Of a stretch of DNA of 64,000 nt, positions 53,101-62,800 are shown in pieces. Position 1 is the stretch's first letter, and every line of letters starts with the position of its first letter. Made by a program: the position numbers and the translations under genes. The stretch lies in the NCBI RefSeq assembly GCF_019097595.1, contig NC_080716.1, positions 9,907,401-9,971,400 on the forward strand. The letters are read 5' to 3'. Under the pieces are notes generated by a model. The model saw only the letters and a program-made list of their open reading frames with translations. It did not search any database and was not told where the DNA came from. The DNA comes from Hemibagrus wyckioides. Taxonomy: Eukaryota > Chordata > Actinopteri > Siluriformes > Bagridae.

Positions 53101-56100
53101 CCTCATCGGTAAAGTCGTCTGTAGAAGGATTAAATGACAACAATATTAGACAATGATGGTTTTCAATTGCATTGCAATTCCTCATAAGGAACTAAAGCTA
53201 TTGTGATGAAGTGAATGCGTTACTAGAACAAATCAATCTTTTTGACAATAAAACTGGCCTACATTAAGGGAAACAGAGCACAACTGTAGTATAAGCAAGT
53301 TTGAAAATGACAAAAAAAAAAGTCCAAACTGTCAGACTGAAGACTCATTTTGGCCAACCAGTAATAATACTAACAGGATTTATCTGGATTACTCTCAGTC
53401 AAAAACTGCCAAACCCAGCATGTAATAACAGTGTTATGATTCCAAGGGCAGAAATACTTTGCAGAAACATGTGTTCTCCTACTGCGACTATTGAACTAAC
53501 ACTGGCTGCAAAGTCCATTCTCAGGTTAACAAAATGACACCATCCTCATTTCCTGTTATGATTTCAGCCTAATGGTCTTTATACAAATATACACCTGTAC
53601 GAAACGGGAAACCAGAGCTGTGAATCTTTGTTGGACGGCAGGAAAAATAAAGAAATCATTTTCATTTTTTCTTCAGTCCTGCTCAGCACACACACAGGGA
53701 CACCGGACAGATGTTTAAATGAAACAGTCATGCACCTAACCACCTCTGGTGACTCATGCATATACACAGACATTGACCACAAACCTGCAAAGACACATAA
53801 CATGCAAATGTAAAACAGAGCAAGCATCATGGGTTAGTTAGTCATGGAGGAGGCATGAAAGTCCATATAGTTATACATAGTATTTTGCCTAACTAAATAA
53901 ACTGAGGGATCCCACCTGCTGCCTATATGTGCTGCAATATCTCACATGGTCTGACCATCTTTTTATCATTTTTACAATTAAAAAGATGTTTTTTTTAAAT
54001 GATTTATTTTGCTACACGAAACAGTGTCTTACATAGTTCACAATAAATTCCACTGAGTGTAATACTATTACAGCAGCATTTAATAATCCATCATTTTGCT
54101 AGTGTGAAGTCACTATGAAAGAATCTGGACTAGTTTCCAGATGTTCTGGGTCTGAATAAAACACAAGCGATAAATTATGAGAAAGAATGGGTTTTTACGG
54201 ATCCTGAACTTGGCCTGATTACCTGATTAAAAAATGGGTACATTATGTAGATACAAAATTTATTTAAATACCACATGCATGTGGATACACTGAAGAGTTT
54301 CTCAAGGCTGCAAAAACAAAAAGAATTACAACTACTCTTTTTAAACATAAATCATTAATAAGGTGTTGCTTTGACTGTGATTTGTTGAGTATCTCATTAG
54401 CTGAATGTCTGCTTTTTATTTGTCCCACCCTGAAAACGAAGAATGTGACGGAAGTATAGCTAAAACCATAACCATAAGATGACAATTTAGGGAGGGGGGG
54501 GCTAAATAAGAAGAATCTGGCAATTGCCCTAGCATATAATTAGCATTAATTAGTTACAGTTACATTATTTACTGTTCAGTGTCACCCAAATGAGGATGGG
54601 TTCCCTTCTGAGCCTGGTTCCTCTCAAGGTTTCTTCCTCATATCATCACAGGGAGTTTTTCCTTGCCAAAGTCGCTGCAGACTTTCTCATTAGGCATAAA
54701 ATAGTTTAATAATTTAATGTAATCATTTTTTTCCTCCTTTCTCTGTTTCTCTTCTCTTGTAAAGGTGCTTTGAGACAATGTCCATTGTAAAAGGCGCTAT
54801 ACAAATAAATCGAATTGAATTGAATATAGCTCATATGACGGTAGAAGATGAATGCATGTAAATAGGAATATAATGAATATCAGTTCAGGATTATGCAGAA
54901 TGTTTGTAATTTCTGCCAAAACTGTATGGTTAAATGACCTGAGTGCCTCCTTGTCACTTAAAAAGAGCCACAGTTTTTTCCTTACTTACCAATGTACTTT
55001 ACATGATTCTCAGAGTGTCCTTTGTAGAAAAGTACATGACTCATTTATCCAAATAAAGCTCCCCAGTTCTCCATTTTGGTTTTCAGGAACACACTGGGGC
55101 TCTTTTTTTTTTTTTTAGATTGCATAATCCTGACTTCTTATTTTCCACTGTTCATAAATATACATACAACCTTTCTTGGAGCTGAGAGCCAGCATGAAGG
55201 CAGAAAAAGGAACCCGTTCATATTAATACTCATTAGATGTATTTTTGCACCCATTGACATATAACTAAAACGGGTAGAAATTCACAAGCATACACCAATA
55301 CTATGTGTCTTACATGAACTCATAGAAGAAGCCAGTATTGAGCCAGGCAGATGCTGGAACGTTTGTTCTCTGTCTAAACAATGAAACTTCTCTTATAGTG
55401 AGTAAACATTTTCTAAAAATGACCGAGGTCAGTGACAGAGTGTTATGTGTACAGATGCTTGTGTTCAACTCTCCTAAAAGCAGGCATCTCGGCCAAAAAC
55501 ACACACGCGGCCAACCAGCCTTAACACACCACGGGCGGTTAATGGAGGCCAGATGTTGGAGTAGCACACATTCTTTAAAACGGAAAGAGAAAATACGACG
55601 CATACTAGCATACTGCTGAGTATAGGCTATGGCAAAATAGAAAGCTTTTCCATAAATTCCCTGCTCATATCACTGTAGTAAATAGCTCAAAAATAGCCTA
55701 TAGAATTAAAACAGTGCTCCGACATTGCTCAGTTTCTTGCATACTGCGTTAAACAGGATAGTAGACTAATAGCACTGGACTTTAGCTTCTCATCTATTTG
55801 TGCTCCATACTACTGTATTAAATAGTATGTCAAATAGTACGGCATTTTAGGGTTCAATTTATTTGTACTTCATACTACCTTACTAAATAGTATTCAACAC
55901 AGAACACAGCTTTGGGTTTCCATCTGTTTGCATTTCATACTACTGTACTAATAAGTATGGAAATCAGTTCAACCCTTAGGTACCAGTCTATTCGTATTAG
56001 ATACTAAAGTACTAAATAGTATGTGAAATAGTATGGCACTTTAATTTCCCAACTAATTGCGCACTGCCATACTAAACCGTGCGTAAAATAGCACGAAGTA

Positions 56101-56238
56101 GGTCTAAAAAAAAAAAAAAAAGTTACTAGTGAGTCAGTATTACAATCAAAAAAAAAAAAAAAAACATCTGGAAAATACAGGTCTGTAAATTTAAAAGCCC
56201 CTTTTCTCCCATTTATTCTTGTGACACTCACCCTTCAT
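26185..56238 (-). CDS. colec12: COLEC12, collectin-12 (scavenger receptor with C-type lectin, CL-P1), nine coding exons
   Basis: Coding exons (minus): 56238-56232, 53118-53068, 35121-34999, 29250-29164, 29061-28018, 27924-27424, 26890-26748, 26565-26456, 26338-26185. They join in phase to 739 codons (human 742). Type II membrane protein: acidic cytoplasmic tail with the Yxx-phi endocytic motif YKRF (16-19), Cys-x-x-Cys before the membrane (27, 30), transmembrane segment about 38-58, long coiled coil with many NxS/T sites about 61-437 (mostly one 1044-nt exon), 45 uninterrupted Gly-X-Y triplets (438-572), and a C-terminal C-type lectin domain from about 605. The domain shows six cysteines, the galactose-type QPD motif (695-697) and WND (718-720). 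Family role: a surface receptor that binds Gal/Lewis-type glycans, oxidised lipoprotein and microbes, and is taken up by endocytosis. The first coding exon supplies only seven bases; intron 2 is 17.9 kb. No frameshift or premature stop was seen. A Tc1-type remnant ends about 20 bp beyond the stop. Confidence 0.96.
27424..27924 (-). CDS. colec12: COLEC12 exon 6: collagen-like domain
   Basis: This 501-nt exon (167 codons, phase 1 at both ends) encodes the whole triple-helical region. It starts GPPGPRG directly after the coiled coil. Forty-five Gly-X-Y triplets run without a break, then a short Pro-rich linker leads to the lectin exons. Lys- and Arg-rich triplets (GFK, GSK, GSR, GRA, GER) are present; in this family the basic collagen stretch is held to bind polyanionic scavenger ligands. 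Plus-strand open frames here are antisense shadows of the GC-rich codons. Confidence 0.95.
28018..29061 (-). CDS. colec12: COLEC12 exon 5: coiled-coil stalk
   Basis: A single 1044-nt exon encodes most of the extracellular stalk: heptad-like Leu/Ile spacing, Gln/Asn/Asp/Glu-rich, with NxS/T sequons such as NRTL, NFTQ, NNSA and NMSF. It ends in the block [17 protein letters not shown], which continues into the collagen exon. Both splice ends keep phase 1. Confidence 0.95.
29449..29859 (-). pseudogene. Unassigned broken coding-like stretch in COLEC12 intron 3
   Basis: One minus frame runs 135 codons with a single in-frame stop (after 29679). The composition ([17 protein letters not shown].., [17 protein letters not shown]..) looks protein-like. 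I do not recognise the family; a relic of a retroelement or processed gene is possible, and chance is not excluded. Confidence 0.2.
29870..33680. other. COLEC12 intron 3, mostly AT-rich
   Basis: Contains an AT-rich tract of ATT/AAT words around 30730-30820 and a poly(T) near 32247. No exon recognised. Confidence 0.5.
33690..34875 (+). mobile_element. Near full-length decayed Tc1 element in COLEC12 intron 3
   Basis: Left arm: gatcacaagatgaacatgg, then tagctctgagtgtctactcttgatctgag. Transposase-coding pieces follow in order: ccagagagctgagtcattttaaagctgagg, gtgtagccaatacaatcatttggaatgtcctg, aacaacctccacagggcaggggtgaaggtatcacag. The right arm (catcttttgatcccaaagcg, 34835-34855) complements the left. 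Many stops and frameshifts, and a rearranged centre. Same family as the copies at 18205 and 44726. Confidence 0.8.
35690..36030. other. GC-richer unique block in COLEC12 intron 2
   Basis: About 340 bp with clearly higher GC than the surroundings, no repeat wording I know, and no splice-bounded exon. It has the look of a conserved non-coding element, which only a cross-species alignment could show. Confidence 0.25.
36395..36560. repeat. A-rich CAAAA-type repeat
   Basis: Many variants of the words aaaacacaa, gcaaaa and caaaaaca in about 165 bp. Probably a diverged simple or dispersed repeat. Confidence 0.5.
37459..37485. repeat. (CT)n microsatellite
   Basis: About 25 bp of CT followed by a C run and a T run, in COLEC12 intron 2. 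Confidence 0.85.
37910..38275 (+). mobile_element. Tc1-type fragment in COLEC12 intron 2
   Basis: Transposase-derived wording survives: gaagtttcaaaatcaactattagacgcctcatc, gaaaggctttctgagaccaac and catcaatcctcattggaactggaaaggcgttggagtcaaatgaaacc. Both ends are eroded and frames are broken. Confidence 0.55.
38290..41245. other. COLEC12 intron 2, AT-rich stretch
   Basis: Short AT run near 39008, poly(T) near 40419 and A runs near 40704 and 41200. A fragment gtatgatagaggagagctggctggtg (39357-39382) recurs at 58817. No exon recognised. Confidence 0.5.
41249..41313. repeat. (AAAG)n(ATAG)n(AG)n compound microsatellite
   Basis: Successive tetramer blocks gaaa, then gata, then ga dinucleotides, all purine-rich on the plus strand. 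Confidence 0.95.
41320..43005. other. COLEC12 intron 2, no recognised element
   Basis: A slightly GC-richer unique patch at 41580-41860 has no exon signals. The rest is AT-rich. Confidence 0.45.
43010..43090 (+). repeat. Partial tRNA-derived SINE
   Basis: B-box-like gagtttaaatcccag then caaagtcccactgctgggttcttgtacaatgc match the middle of the SINE seen at 20483. The head is missing. Confidence 0.6.
43337..43386. repeat. (AC)n microsatellite
   Basis: About 50 bp of AC with one G substitution, in COLEC12 intron 2. Confidence 0.95.
43635..43800 (-). repeat. Diverged tRNA-derived SINE, minus orientation
   Basis: Read on the minus strand: gtggtttaggcttagcg, a B-box-like gttgaaattcccag, then ccctgatcaagacccttagcc and a tail aaagcatcaaccaaatgagc. 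All blocks are in the SINE order. Confidence 0.55.
43895..44040 (+). repeat. Diverged SINE copy with TTTA insertion
   Basis: Head gttgattcagtggttaaggctgtg, B-box-like gattcaaatctctgcac, and a tail gcttcagccaaatgaac after a (TTTA) run. More decayed than the other copies. Confidence 0.45.
44097..44133. repeat. (AT)n microsatellite
   Basis: About 35 bp of AT with one C, in COLEC12 intron 2. Confidence 0.9.
44726..45490 (+). mobile_element. Truncated Tc1 element in COLEC12 intron 2
   Basis: The left arm (ggccagtttatttgtttttgctgtggactgaag, aaaagatgaatatgag) leads into caataaatagctctgaatgtctactcttgg and transposase-coding pieces (ggagaaaagcaagccattttgaatctgagg, ggtatagccaatacaac, ccagattggaattcgcaaag). 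It breaks off near 45490 and the 3' half is missing. Frames are broken. Confidence 0.8.
45500..48985. other. COLEC12 intron 2, no recognised element
   Basis: Mostly AT-rich unique sequence with chance open frames only. Confidence 0.45.
48991..50394. repeat. GA-rich tandem array, pentamer-based with a 47-bp higher-order unit
   Basis: About 1.4 kb made of AGAGT-like words (agagt, acagt, agcat, agcag). Neighbouring words form a 47-bp unit beginning agcatagagtacagtagagc, repeated many times. A variant block holding taacagag and gagcgtagag recurs at about 49085, 49324 and 49841. The minus strand has no stop codon in any frame for over 1.2 kb, and the virtual translation shows a period of 47 residues, which confirms the 47-bp period. 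Non-coding; in COLEC12 intron 2. Confidence 0.97.
50400..53060. other. COLEC12 intron 2 next to exon 2
   Basis: A GC-richer patch at 50580-50880 rich in CTCC and CCCC words, a poly(T) near 51222 and one near 52998. No exon recognised. Confidence 0.45.
53130..54560. other. COLEC12 intron 1, first part
   Basis: AT-rich unique sequence without recognised exon or repeat. Confidence 0.45.
54570..54832 (+). repeat. Teleost dispersed repeat ending in GAATT tail
   Basis: Common wording: caaatgaggatgggttccctt, tggttcctctcaaggtttcttcctcatatcatc, gggagtttttccttgcc, and the end ggtgctttgagacaatgtccattgtaaaaggcgctatacaaataaa followed by gaattgaattgaat. Probably the 3' part of a retroelement with a GAATT-type tail. 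Confidence 0.75.
55660..56100. repeat. Degenerate tandem array of about 65-bp units in COLEC12 intron 1
   Basis: The word actaaatagtatg, or variants of it, recurs near 55748, 55816, 55882, 55948, 56012 and 56074, each time preceded by a pyrimidine-rich stretch and catactact. Spacing is 62-68 bp. Six or seven diverged copies end about 130 bp before exon 1. Confidence 0.75.
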
Positions 56239-56920
56239 TGTGGAATGAAGCAGAAACACGTTTGCCTTGACGATGTTCACATCAACTGCATGACAAATTG
56301 AAAGAAATGTAAAATATAAAAGTTGTCCTGGTTCTTGCAAGTTGTCCAATGTGTGTTTTCCACCTGAGACGTGAGAGTAGTCTTTTGGTCAGAAGGTGGA
56401 CACGCGTCCTGCAGCAATCCCCAAAAACTGCTCCTGTGAAGAGCGACTCCGGATTATTAAAAATATACTTGAAAAGAAATCAAGTCAACAGTTCTTGTTC
56501 TCCGTGCAAACGTATCCGCGGTGAATAGAGGTGAGGTGAGGTGAGGTGAGGGAAGGATGCAGAAAGCGCAGCAGGAGGACGTTGTGGAGTAGTGTCCAGG
56601 CTGTGTGTTGTCCACTTGGTTTTTACATTACGAGAGAACCTTAAGCTTTAGGTACCCAATAGTAAAGAGAAGCCAGGTGAAAGCTGAGAGGCTCACTAAA
56701 GCTCAGTGTGTAAAACTTCACATCTGGAGTTCAGCTTCCTTCCAGAAACCCAGGGGAGGGAACACACACACACGAGCGCGCGCGCGCGTACCCAGAACTG
56801 TACTCACTCACTCACACACTCACATTAACTCCTGCACACAGGGTAAATGGTCCTTCTGATCTTTTAATCATACCATAGCTCTCTCTCGCTCTCTCTCTCT
56901 CTCTTTCACACACACACACA
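56239..56920 (-). promoter_or_regulatory. COLEC12 5' UTR and promoter region
   Basis: Upstream (minus strand) of the ATG is a GC-richer leader with a (GAGGT)n tract at 56528-56551, then an alternating CA/CG run at 56762-56789 and a CT run at 56881-56904. No TATA box is obvious. The transcription start is not fixed. Confidence 0.4.
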
Positions 56921-56929
56921 TTTTATGCA

Positions 56930-58580
56930 TTTATGCGTTATGCATTTTCATATCGTTTTATTTATACATTTAACAACGAAAATCTGTCATTTTTTTAACT
57001 TTAACACTCACAAATTCACTTCCACTTCATTCGAATTCGTACACAAACAAACTTGTTTATTTTTGCCCTGCTAAAATGTTTTTTTTTTTTTACAGGTCTA
57101 CTTCAAGTGGACACATTTTACCAATTTTACCTGATTACTGTAGAGATTGCACATGGAGTGGGATATCCAAGACTTACGGTCTAAAATACCTATATTTGGT
57201 TTTCTAAAAGGGGCCCAAAAACTATTTTAGTTTAAGTAAACAGTTTTCTAGTTGCCACAAAATGTTCCACCACAAAGTACCTCCCACATAATCCTTATAT
57301 TAACGGTGATTTTCTTTTTATTCCCCCACTTTTCTTTGGTCCAAGTAAAAGATCCAGCTCTCAGAAAGTTCTCTAAGGATCTAAGAGCTAAAGATCCACT
57401 GAACCTTACTGTCAAATATTTGGAATTTGATATATTTGGAAGGTCAGAATGAGGTCATTACATGTATTTCAAATATGAGTAAAATAGTGTGCCTATATTT
57501 TATCTACATAGAGTGATAGCATACCCAAAAAGTCATCACATTTGTTTAAAAGAAAAAAAAAGTCCACCAGTTAAGTATCAGCATGACCATAGGAGGTATT
57601 GGGATGCTGTAGCTTACTGTAGTTAAACAGTGAGTTGCATCAATAACCATAAATCTATGAGGTGAAGTATGATTTGAGGTTTGATTATGGTGATTTATTG
57701 GCTTATATTTTGAAAGGTGAAAAGCAATAATTTAATCCAACATTTGTCAAGAATGCAACCAGCACAGGGAATGAGCAAAGCTGTCTATTTCTTTATTAGA
57801 CAGACTGTAGACTCTAAAAACCATTAACCACAATTCCAGTTTGAAGTCTGTTTCCAATACAACAGCTTTCCAGGATGAATAAACCATGTGTTGACTCAAA
57901 CCAACTTTGTCCAATCTGCTATATTCCCAATCATAACTGTGGCTCTCATAGTATAACTGAAATGAAGTTTAATGACTTTGTCCGAAATATTTGTCTGAAA
58001 ATATACATTTAATAAAATTGCTGATTTTGTTGACTTTTCTGTCACTTTTTTTTAATCATTATTTTATGCAGCTTTCTGGTCAAATTTGAACAGCAATATA
58101 AAACGACTGGCAAGACTACTAGAAGATGCTGTTTCTCTCCCACACATCTATCCAAACACCCTCATACTGTACACATATAGTTCCAACATGGGTTACAAGA
58201 GTCATGATTTTTAGACCAAACATCCAGCTAAATCTGTACCAAGGTTTTTCTGGTGAAAAAGTAAGCTTAAGCATCATGTTTTTGGGGGTTGTTTAAAAAT
58301 AGTCTGTGGTGGCCAAGATCTTGTTTTAAACCAAATAAACAGAATTAACTTCAATCATAAATAGCTATGGAATAGAGTAAGTATGTAAGTTGGGACACTG
58401 TGCAGTATTTTTGATATACCGAGATATTTTTTTATTGTTGTAAAGAATTGGAGAGAGAAAGGGGGTTTATGGAGTGTCTGCAGTGGGTGATGACAAAAGA
58501 GAATATTGCAGATATTGCAAATCAAATCTTCACTAAGGAGAACTTATATCCCTGGCATGGACTGAGAAAATGAAAAAAAA
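56930..58580. other. Upstream flank of COLEC12, no gene recognised
   Basis: AT-rich; a plus-strand open frame at 57252-57452 has no family match that I know. Confidence 0.45.
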
Positions 58581-58589
58581 AAAAAAAAA

Positions 58590-58900
58590 GATTTGCCTCC
58601 CAGTGGTTTCCAAGTGGTGCATTAGCACTATTGCTCCTAGTTTGAATCCCATCAATGCTACAGCCATCTGAACACAAGACCAGGAGAACAAAATTGGCCA
58701 TTCTTTTTGGGTGAGAGGTATGGTTACTGTTCCCTGGAAATCACACCACTCTATAATGCAGTATGAGCAGCATTTTGAAAAAATCTGGCTGACTTCATGT
58801 ATCTTGAAGAAAGGATGTGTATGATAGAGGGGAGCTGGCTGGTGGGAATCGGAAAAGCCTAAGAAGAAGAAGAAGAAATAAGAAAAAGAAAAAAATAATT
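58590..58900 (+). repeat. Dispersed SINE-like repeat
   Basis: Reads cagtggtttccaagtggtgcattagc, gaatcccatcaatgctacagccatctg, ccaggagaacaaaattggcc, gggtgagaggtatgg and gatagaggggagctggctggtggg, wording I associate with a common fish interspersed repeat. The last piece is also at 39357. Class not certain. Confidence 0.5.
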
Positions 58901-58904
58901 TGCC

Positions 58905-59160
58905 TTGCACCTTCAGGGGGATTGGGGGTAAAATTCCCACATCTTCCCTCTGTGCCTGGAGTTTCCACGGTGCCCCCTCTGTTTGGGGGTTTCCTCTGAG
59001 TACTCAGTTTCTTCCCCCTGTCCAAAGAGATGCACTGGAAGCAGATTGATATCTCTAAATTGTCCATAGTGTGTGAGTGTGTATGCAGTTGTCTCCTTGA
59101 TGGGTTGGTACCCCATCCATGGTGTCCCCTGTTTTGTGTCCTGAGTCCCTTGGAATATTA
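58905..59160 (+). repeat. Teleost dispersed repeat
   Basis: Contains cctggagtttccacggtgcc, gggtttcctctgagtactcagtttcttccccctgtccaaagagatgc, gattgatatctctaaattgtccatagtgtgtgagtgtgt and gatgggttggtaccccatccatggtgtcc. Same family as 6172 and 9143. Confidence 0.7.
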
Positions 59161-59299
59161 TTGCTCATGTGCACACATGATGCAACATAAAAAAAATCAC
59201 CTTATTGTTGGTAGTGTAAGAAATTTTAAATAAAAATTTATATGAATTTACAAATGTTGATATAAACTGAAGAAGTAGAAAATCATTGAATAAAAACTA

Positions 59300-60530
59300 T
59301 AAGCCTCTCAGCCTGAATGCAGGATGTGAGGGATTTTGAGGAAGTTCAGGCAAATACCCTGTAAAAAGGAAGTTCATAGGCAATGGAAAAAGCCTAAAAC
59401 TAGTAATGAAGCAATGGGGTCATTTTTTGGCCAAAAGGAATAGAGAGGAGATGCATAAGACAAAGCAATAAAAATCAGAATAAACATTTATAAACATTTA
59501 TGTGTACTGTGGTAGTGTAGGATATAATACAATAAGCACACGATATAGAGTAAACTCAAACACCATTATCACTAGGGAATATTAAAGAAGATAACCAGAA
59601 GGCAGATTTGAAACAAAGAAACCTATAGCAGGCCAACTCATGAAGTTTCATGGGATTCAGAGTGAAATAAAGCTTCAGAGTGAAATGAAGAAAAAGGTAT
59701 AAACAAGCTCTGCGAGGAGAGGAAACGTGACCCTTTTTGGAGATAACCAGAAGCTTGCAATGGCAAGAACAGAAAACATGCAAAATGAAGAGTATGTGTG
59801 TAACGAGCGCTTTGTGCCCTGATATGTGATTGGACAAAGGCTAGATGTCGAGACTGAAAAAGAATGATCTAACAAAGGATGAAAAGAGGAAGATGTATGA
59901 AATGTATATAAAGACAGTGAAGTCCAATGGGTGCAAGTTGGGTGATTACGCCACTTGTACCCCTGGTACCAGCTAGTTTGTTTGCTGTCTTACTTGACCA
60001 CCAGATTTAGCAAGCTAGCCTGGGCCAATGTATGGTGAAGAAGTTTTCCCTTACCTCTGGGGTATGTCGCAGCACAAAGGTGAACAGAGAAGATGAACAG
60101 ATTCACTGTCTTCATGCATGGTGAAGCAAAGGTGAGTAGAAAGGAGTGTGTGAAAAGACTCATTGCAGGTATCAGGTAAGAAAAGAGTCTTGATGATTGT
60201 TTTAATAGCCTCAATGTACAAACAGCTGCCCCAGGGCTGCATGTTGGAAGAACCTGAGATACTGCTGTGGGGGGCAAATTAAGGTGCCTACAGAGGGCTG
60301 CATGGTCAGGTTAGGGTTTAGGTATGGTAGGAATAAGGGAATGTTTGTCCAACAGTAGTGTGAAAAAATTGTGTGTTAAAATGAATGAATGAGAGTTTAT
60401 GTTGCCATTGTCTTATGTGATCTTGTAAATGTTGGTGTATCATCAGCTGATTCTCCAGCGATGTCTAATGTGTATCATTTTCTAGAATTATATAATAGTT
60501 TTTAGGTTAGTTAGTAACTTGTACACTGAA
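59300..60530. other. Unassigned region, possibly retroelement-derived
   Basis: A TATA-like word (gtatataaag, near 59904) follows a stretch tgtaacgagcgctttgtgcc. It could be part of an LTR belonging to the retroelement at the right edge, but no matching second copy is in the window. Confidence 0.2.
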
Positions 60531-60532
60531 AG

Positions 60533-61145
60533 AAAACGTGATTCATCAGACCAGGCCACCTCACGTGTTCAGTTCTGATGCTCACGTGTCCATTGTTGAT
60601 CCTTTCGGCGGTGCACAGGGGCATGAGCACCCTGACTGGTCTGCAGCTATGCAGCCCCATATGCAACAAACTGCAATGCACTGTGTATTCTGACACCTTT
60701 CTACCAGAACCAGTATTAACTTCTTCAGCAATGTAGGCAACAGTAGCTCGTTTGTTGGATCGGATCACACGGGCCAGCCTTCGCTCGCCTCATCCATCAA
60801 TAATCCTTGGCCTCCCATGACCCTGTCACCGGTTCACCACTGTTCCTTCCTTGGACCATTTTGATAGATACTGACCACTGCAGACCGGGAACACCCCACA
60901 AGAGCTGCAGTTTTGGAGACGCTCTGATCCAGTCATCTAGCCATCACAATTTGACCCTTGTCAAACTCGCTCAAATCCTTACGCTTGCCCATTTTTCCTG
61001 CTTCTAACACATCAACTTTGAGGACAAAATGTTTACTTGCTGCCTAATATATCCCACCCACTAACAGGTGCCATGATGAGGAGATCATCAGTGTTATTCA
61101 CTTCACCTCTCACTGCTCATAATGTTATGCCTGATCGGTGTATAG
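60533..61145 (-). mobile_element. 5' half of a Tc1/mariner element, minus orientation
   Basis: Read on the minus strand it starts at the end wording ACCGATCAGGCATAACATTA and runs into aggaaaaatgggcaagcgtaagg, gtccaaggaaggaacagtgg and gaaaggtgtcagaatacacagtgc, breaking off at aatcacgttttc. Its transposase N-terminal half is partly open (60768-60511) but truncated. Same family as the left part of 10598. Confidence 0.8.
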
Positions 61146-61383
61146 GTGTGCTGTTACCAGAACATCAGAGTAGATCAACACATAAAAATATAGATACTAC
61201 TTGTGTCAAGGACGGCTTAAGGAAAAGGGTGTTTAATGATCCTCTGACCTAGGGGTATATAAAACGGGCTGTAGAAACACACAGGCTCACAAAATCAGCA
61301 TGGGCTGAGGTTATTGGAATATATAACAGTATAGTAAAATACTATAAGATAATTAATATATTTAGAGGTTACAATAGTAGTAA

Positions 61384-61456
61384 TGATAATAATAATAATA
61401 ATTAATAGTCCACAGGCGTCTCCTTCATCTCTCTGCACACACACACACACACACAT
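61384..61456. repeat. Short (AAT)n and (AC)n microsatellites
   Basis: A run of aat trimers at about 61384-61404 and acacac at 61436-61456, with unique sequence between. Confidence 0.85.
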
Positions 61457-61559
61457 GAATGCACTGAAAATAGATAAAGTGTCACACGCTTTCACTTCCT
61501 CATATGCACGCAACACGCAGAAATGCACACATACACGCTCCAAACTGTCATGGTTGTTC

Positions 61560-62800
61560 TCTTAACAAATGAGTCTGCTGTATGAGCATTTTTGGTACTG
61601 TGTGTGTCGGGGTGTGTTTGGCCACTCTTCTCAAACCCAAAAAGTCAAAAAGCACATCCCCATATTTTCCTATATGATAGCTAGTGTGTGTGAGCAAGAG
61701 TGCTTCAGGAAAAAATAAACTCTTGGTTTGGCTGGATTTTGGACTTGTACCTCTCCTGGACCATCACTTAGGTGTGACCTGGCAGAGATGGACAGGACAA
61801 GTATCATGCTGACCAAAGTGAGTGATTGATGAGTGATAAATGAACTCCATGAATAAGGAGACAAAGTATGAATGATGAGCCTTGAAAGTTACTTTGGAGA
61901 CTGTATAACTGTGTGAAAACAATCAACAATCCAGAAATGGAAAAAAGGAGATGTGCACCAATGAGGCCAATGAGCTGTCTCTGTGCATGTGTTATAACAC
62001 ATGTGGATGCTAAATCAGGACCAGAACAAAGTATTCATTCCCTTCGTCTGCTTTTGTTAGCTCACCTGATTTCCAGTAAGACCATGCGTGACAGTTAAGT
62101 AGAAAAATGTTTGCTTAGTGCAGTCAAAGCAAAATCAAAACCTAAGAGGAAATAGAAAAATAGTGCCCATAGTGCTTGACAGAAGCGTGTCATGGCTAAA
62201 CTGGAAAAGACCAGCCAGCCAACACTGGTAGACACAGTGGTGGCCAAACATAGAAATTATGAAAAATACTCAAGAAAATATAAAATAAGAAAAGCACTGT
62301 AGGGAACTGAAGGAAATGAGTAAACACTGGAATGTAGGGAAAGAACTAGGGAACAGAAAGTTAAAAGGTTATAAATATTGAGTTGGTTTGAGGAGGAAGG
62401 GAAAGAAAAAAGGAAGAAGTAGTGAGGTTGGTAGTACAAGATATAGAGGAAGGAAGAAAAAAAAAGAAAGAGGAAAACGAAGGTGAAGCACAGAGAGAGG
62501 GAAGGCCTCCTACCTATGCACATTTAACAAGAACGGGGAAAATTGTATCCAAGCATAAGGCAAAACTTACTTACTTACTAACTAGTAAGTGTACAAAGAG
62601 TTCAAAGTGTTCAAGTATTGCAAAGAGCCTAAGAGCCCCGTCAAGCACAGCAATGACTGACAGAATTAAGAAAGAATTAAGTAAGAAATCCACAGCTACC
62701 TGAAGCAGGCCACCAGCTCCAGCAGCAAATAAAATCAAAAGTGAATACCCTTAAGGAGTTCTTCAGTCAGCAGAGACCTAGTCCAGTACCAAACAGCCTG
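61560..62800. other. Unassigned sequence left of the retroelement fragment
   Basis: Purine-rich (GGAAG, GAAA words at 62390-62500). It may be leader or gag of the retroelement at 62800-64000, but I cannot show it. Confidence 0.25.

Noticed and set aside
57252..57452. Plus-strand ORF of 66 residues upstream of COLEC12
   Set aside because: No known family, no splice or promoter support, in AT-rich sequence; probably chance.
60511..60768. 85-residue minus-strand ORF
   Set aside because: It is part of the transposase N-terminal half of a truncated Tc1 element, not a host gene.
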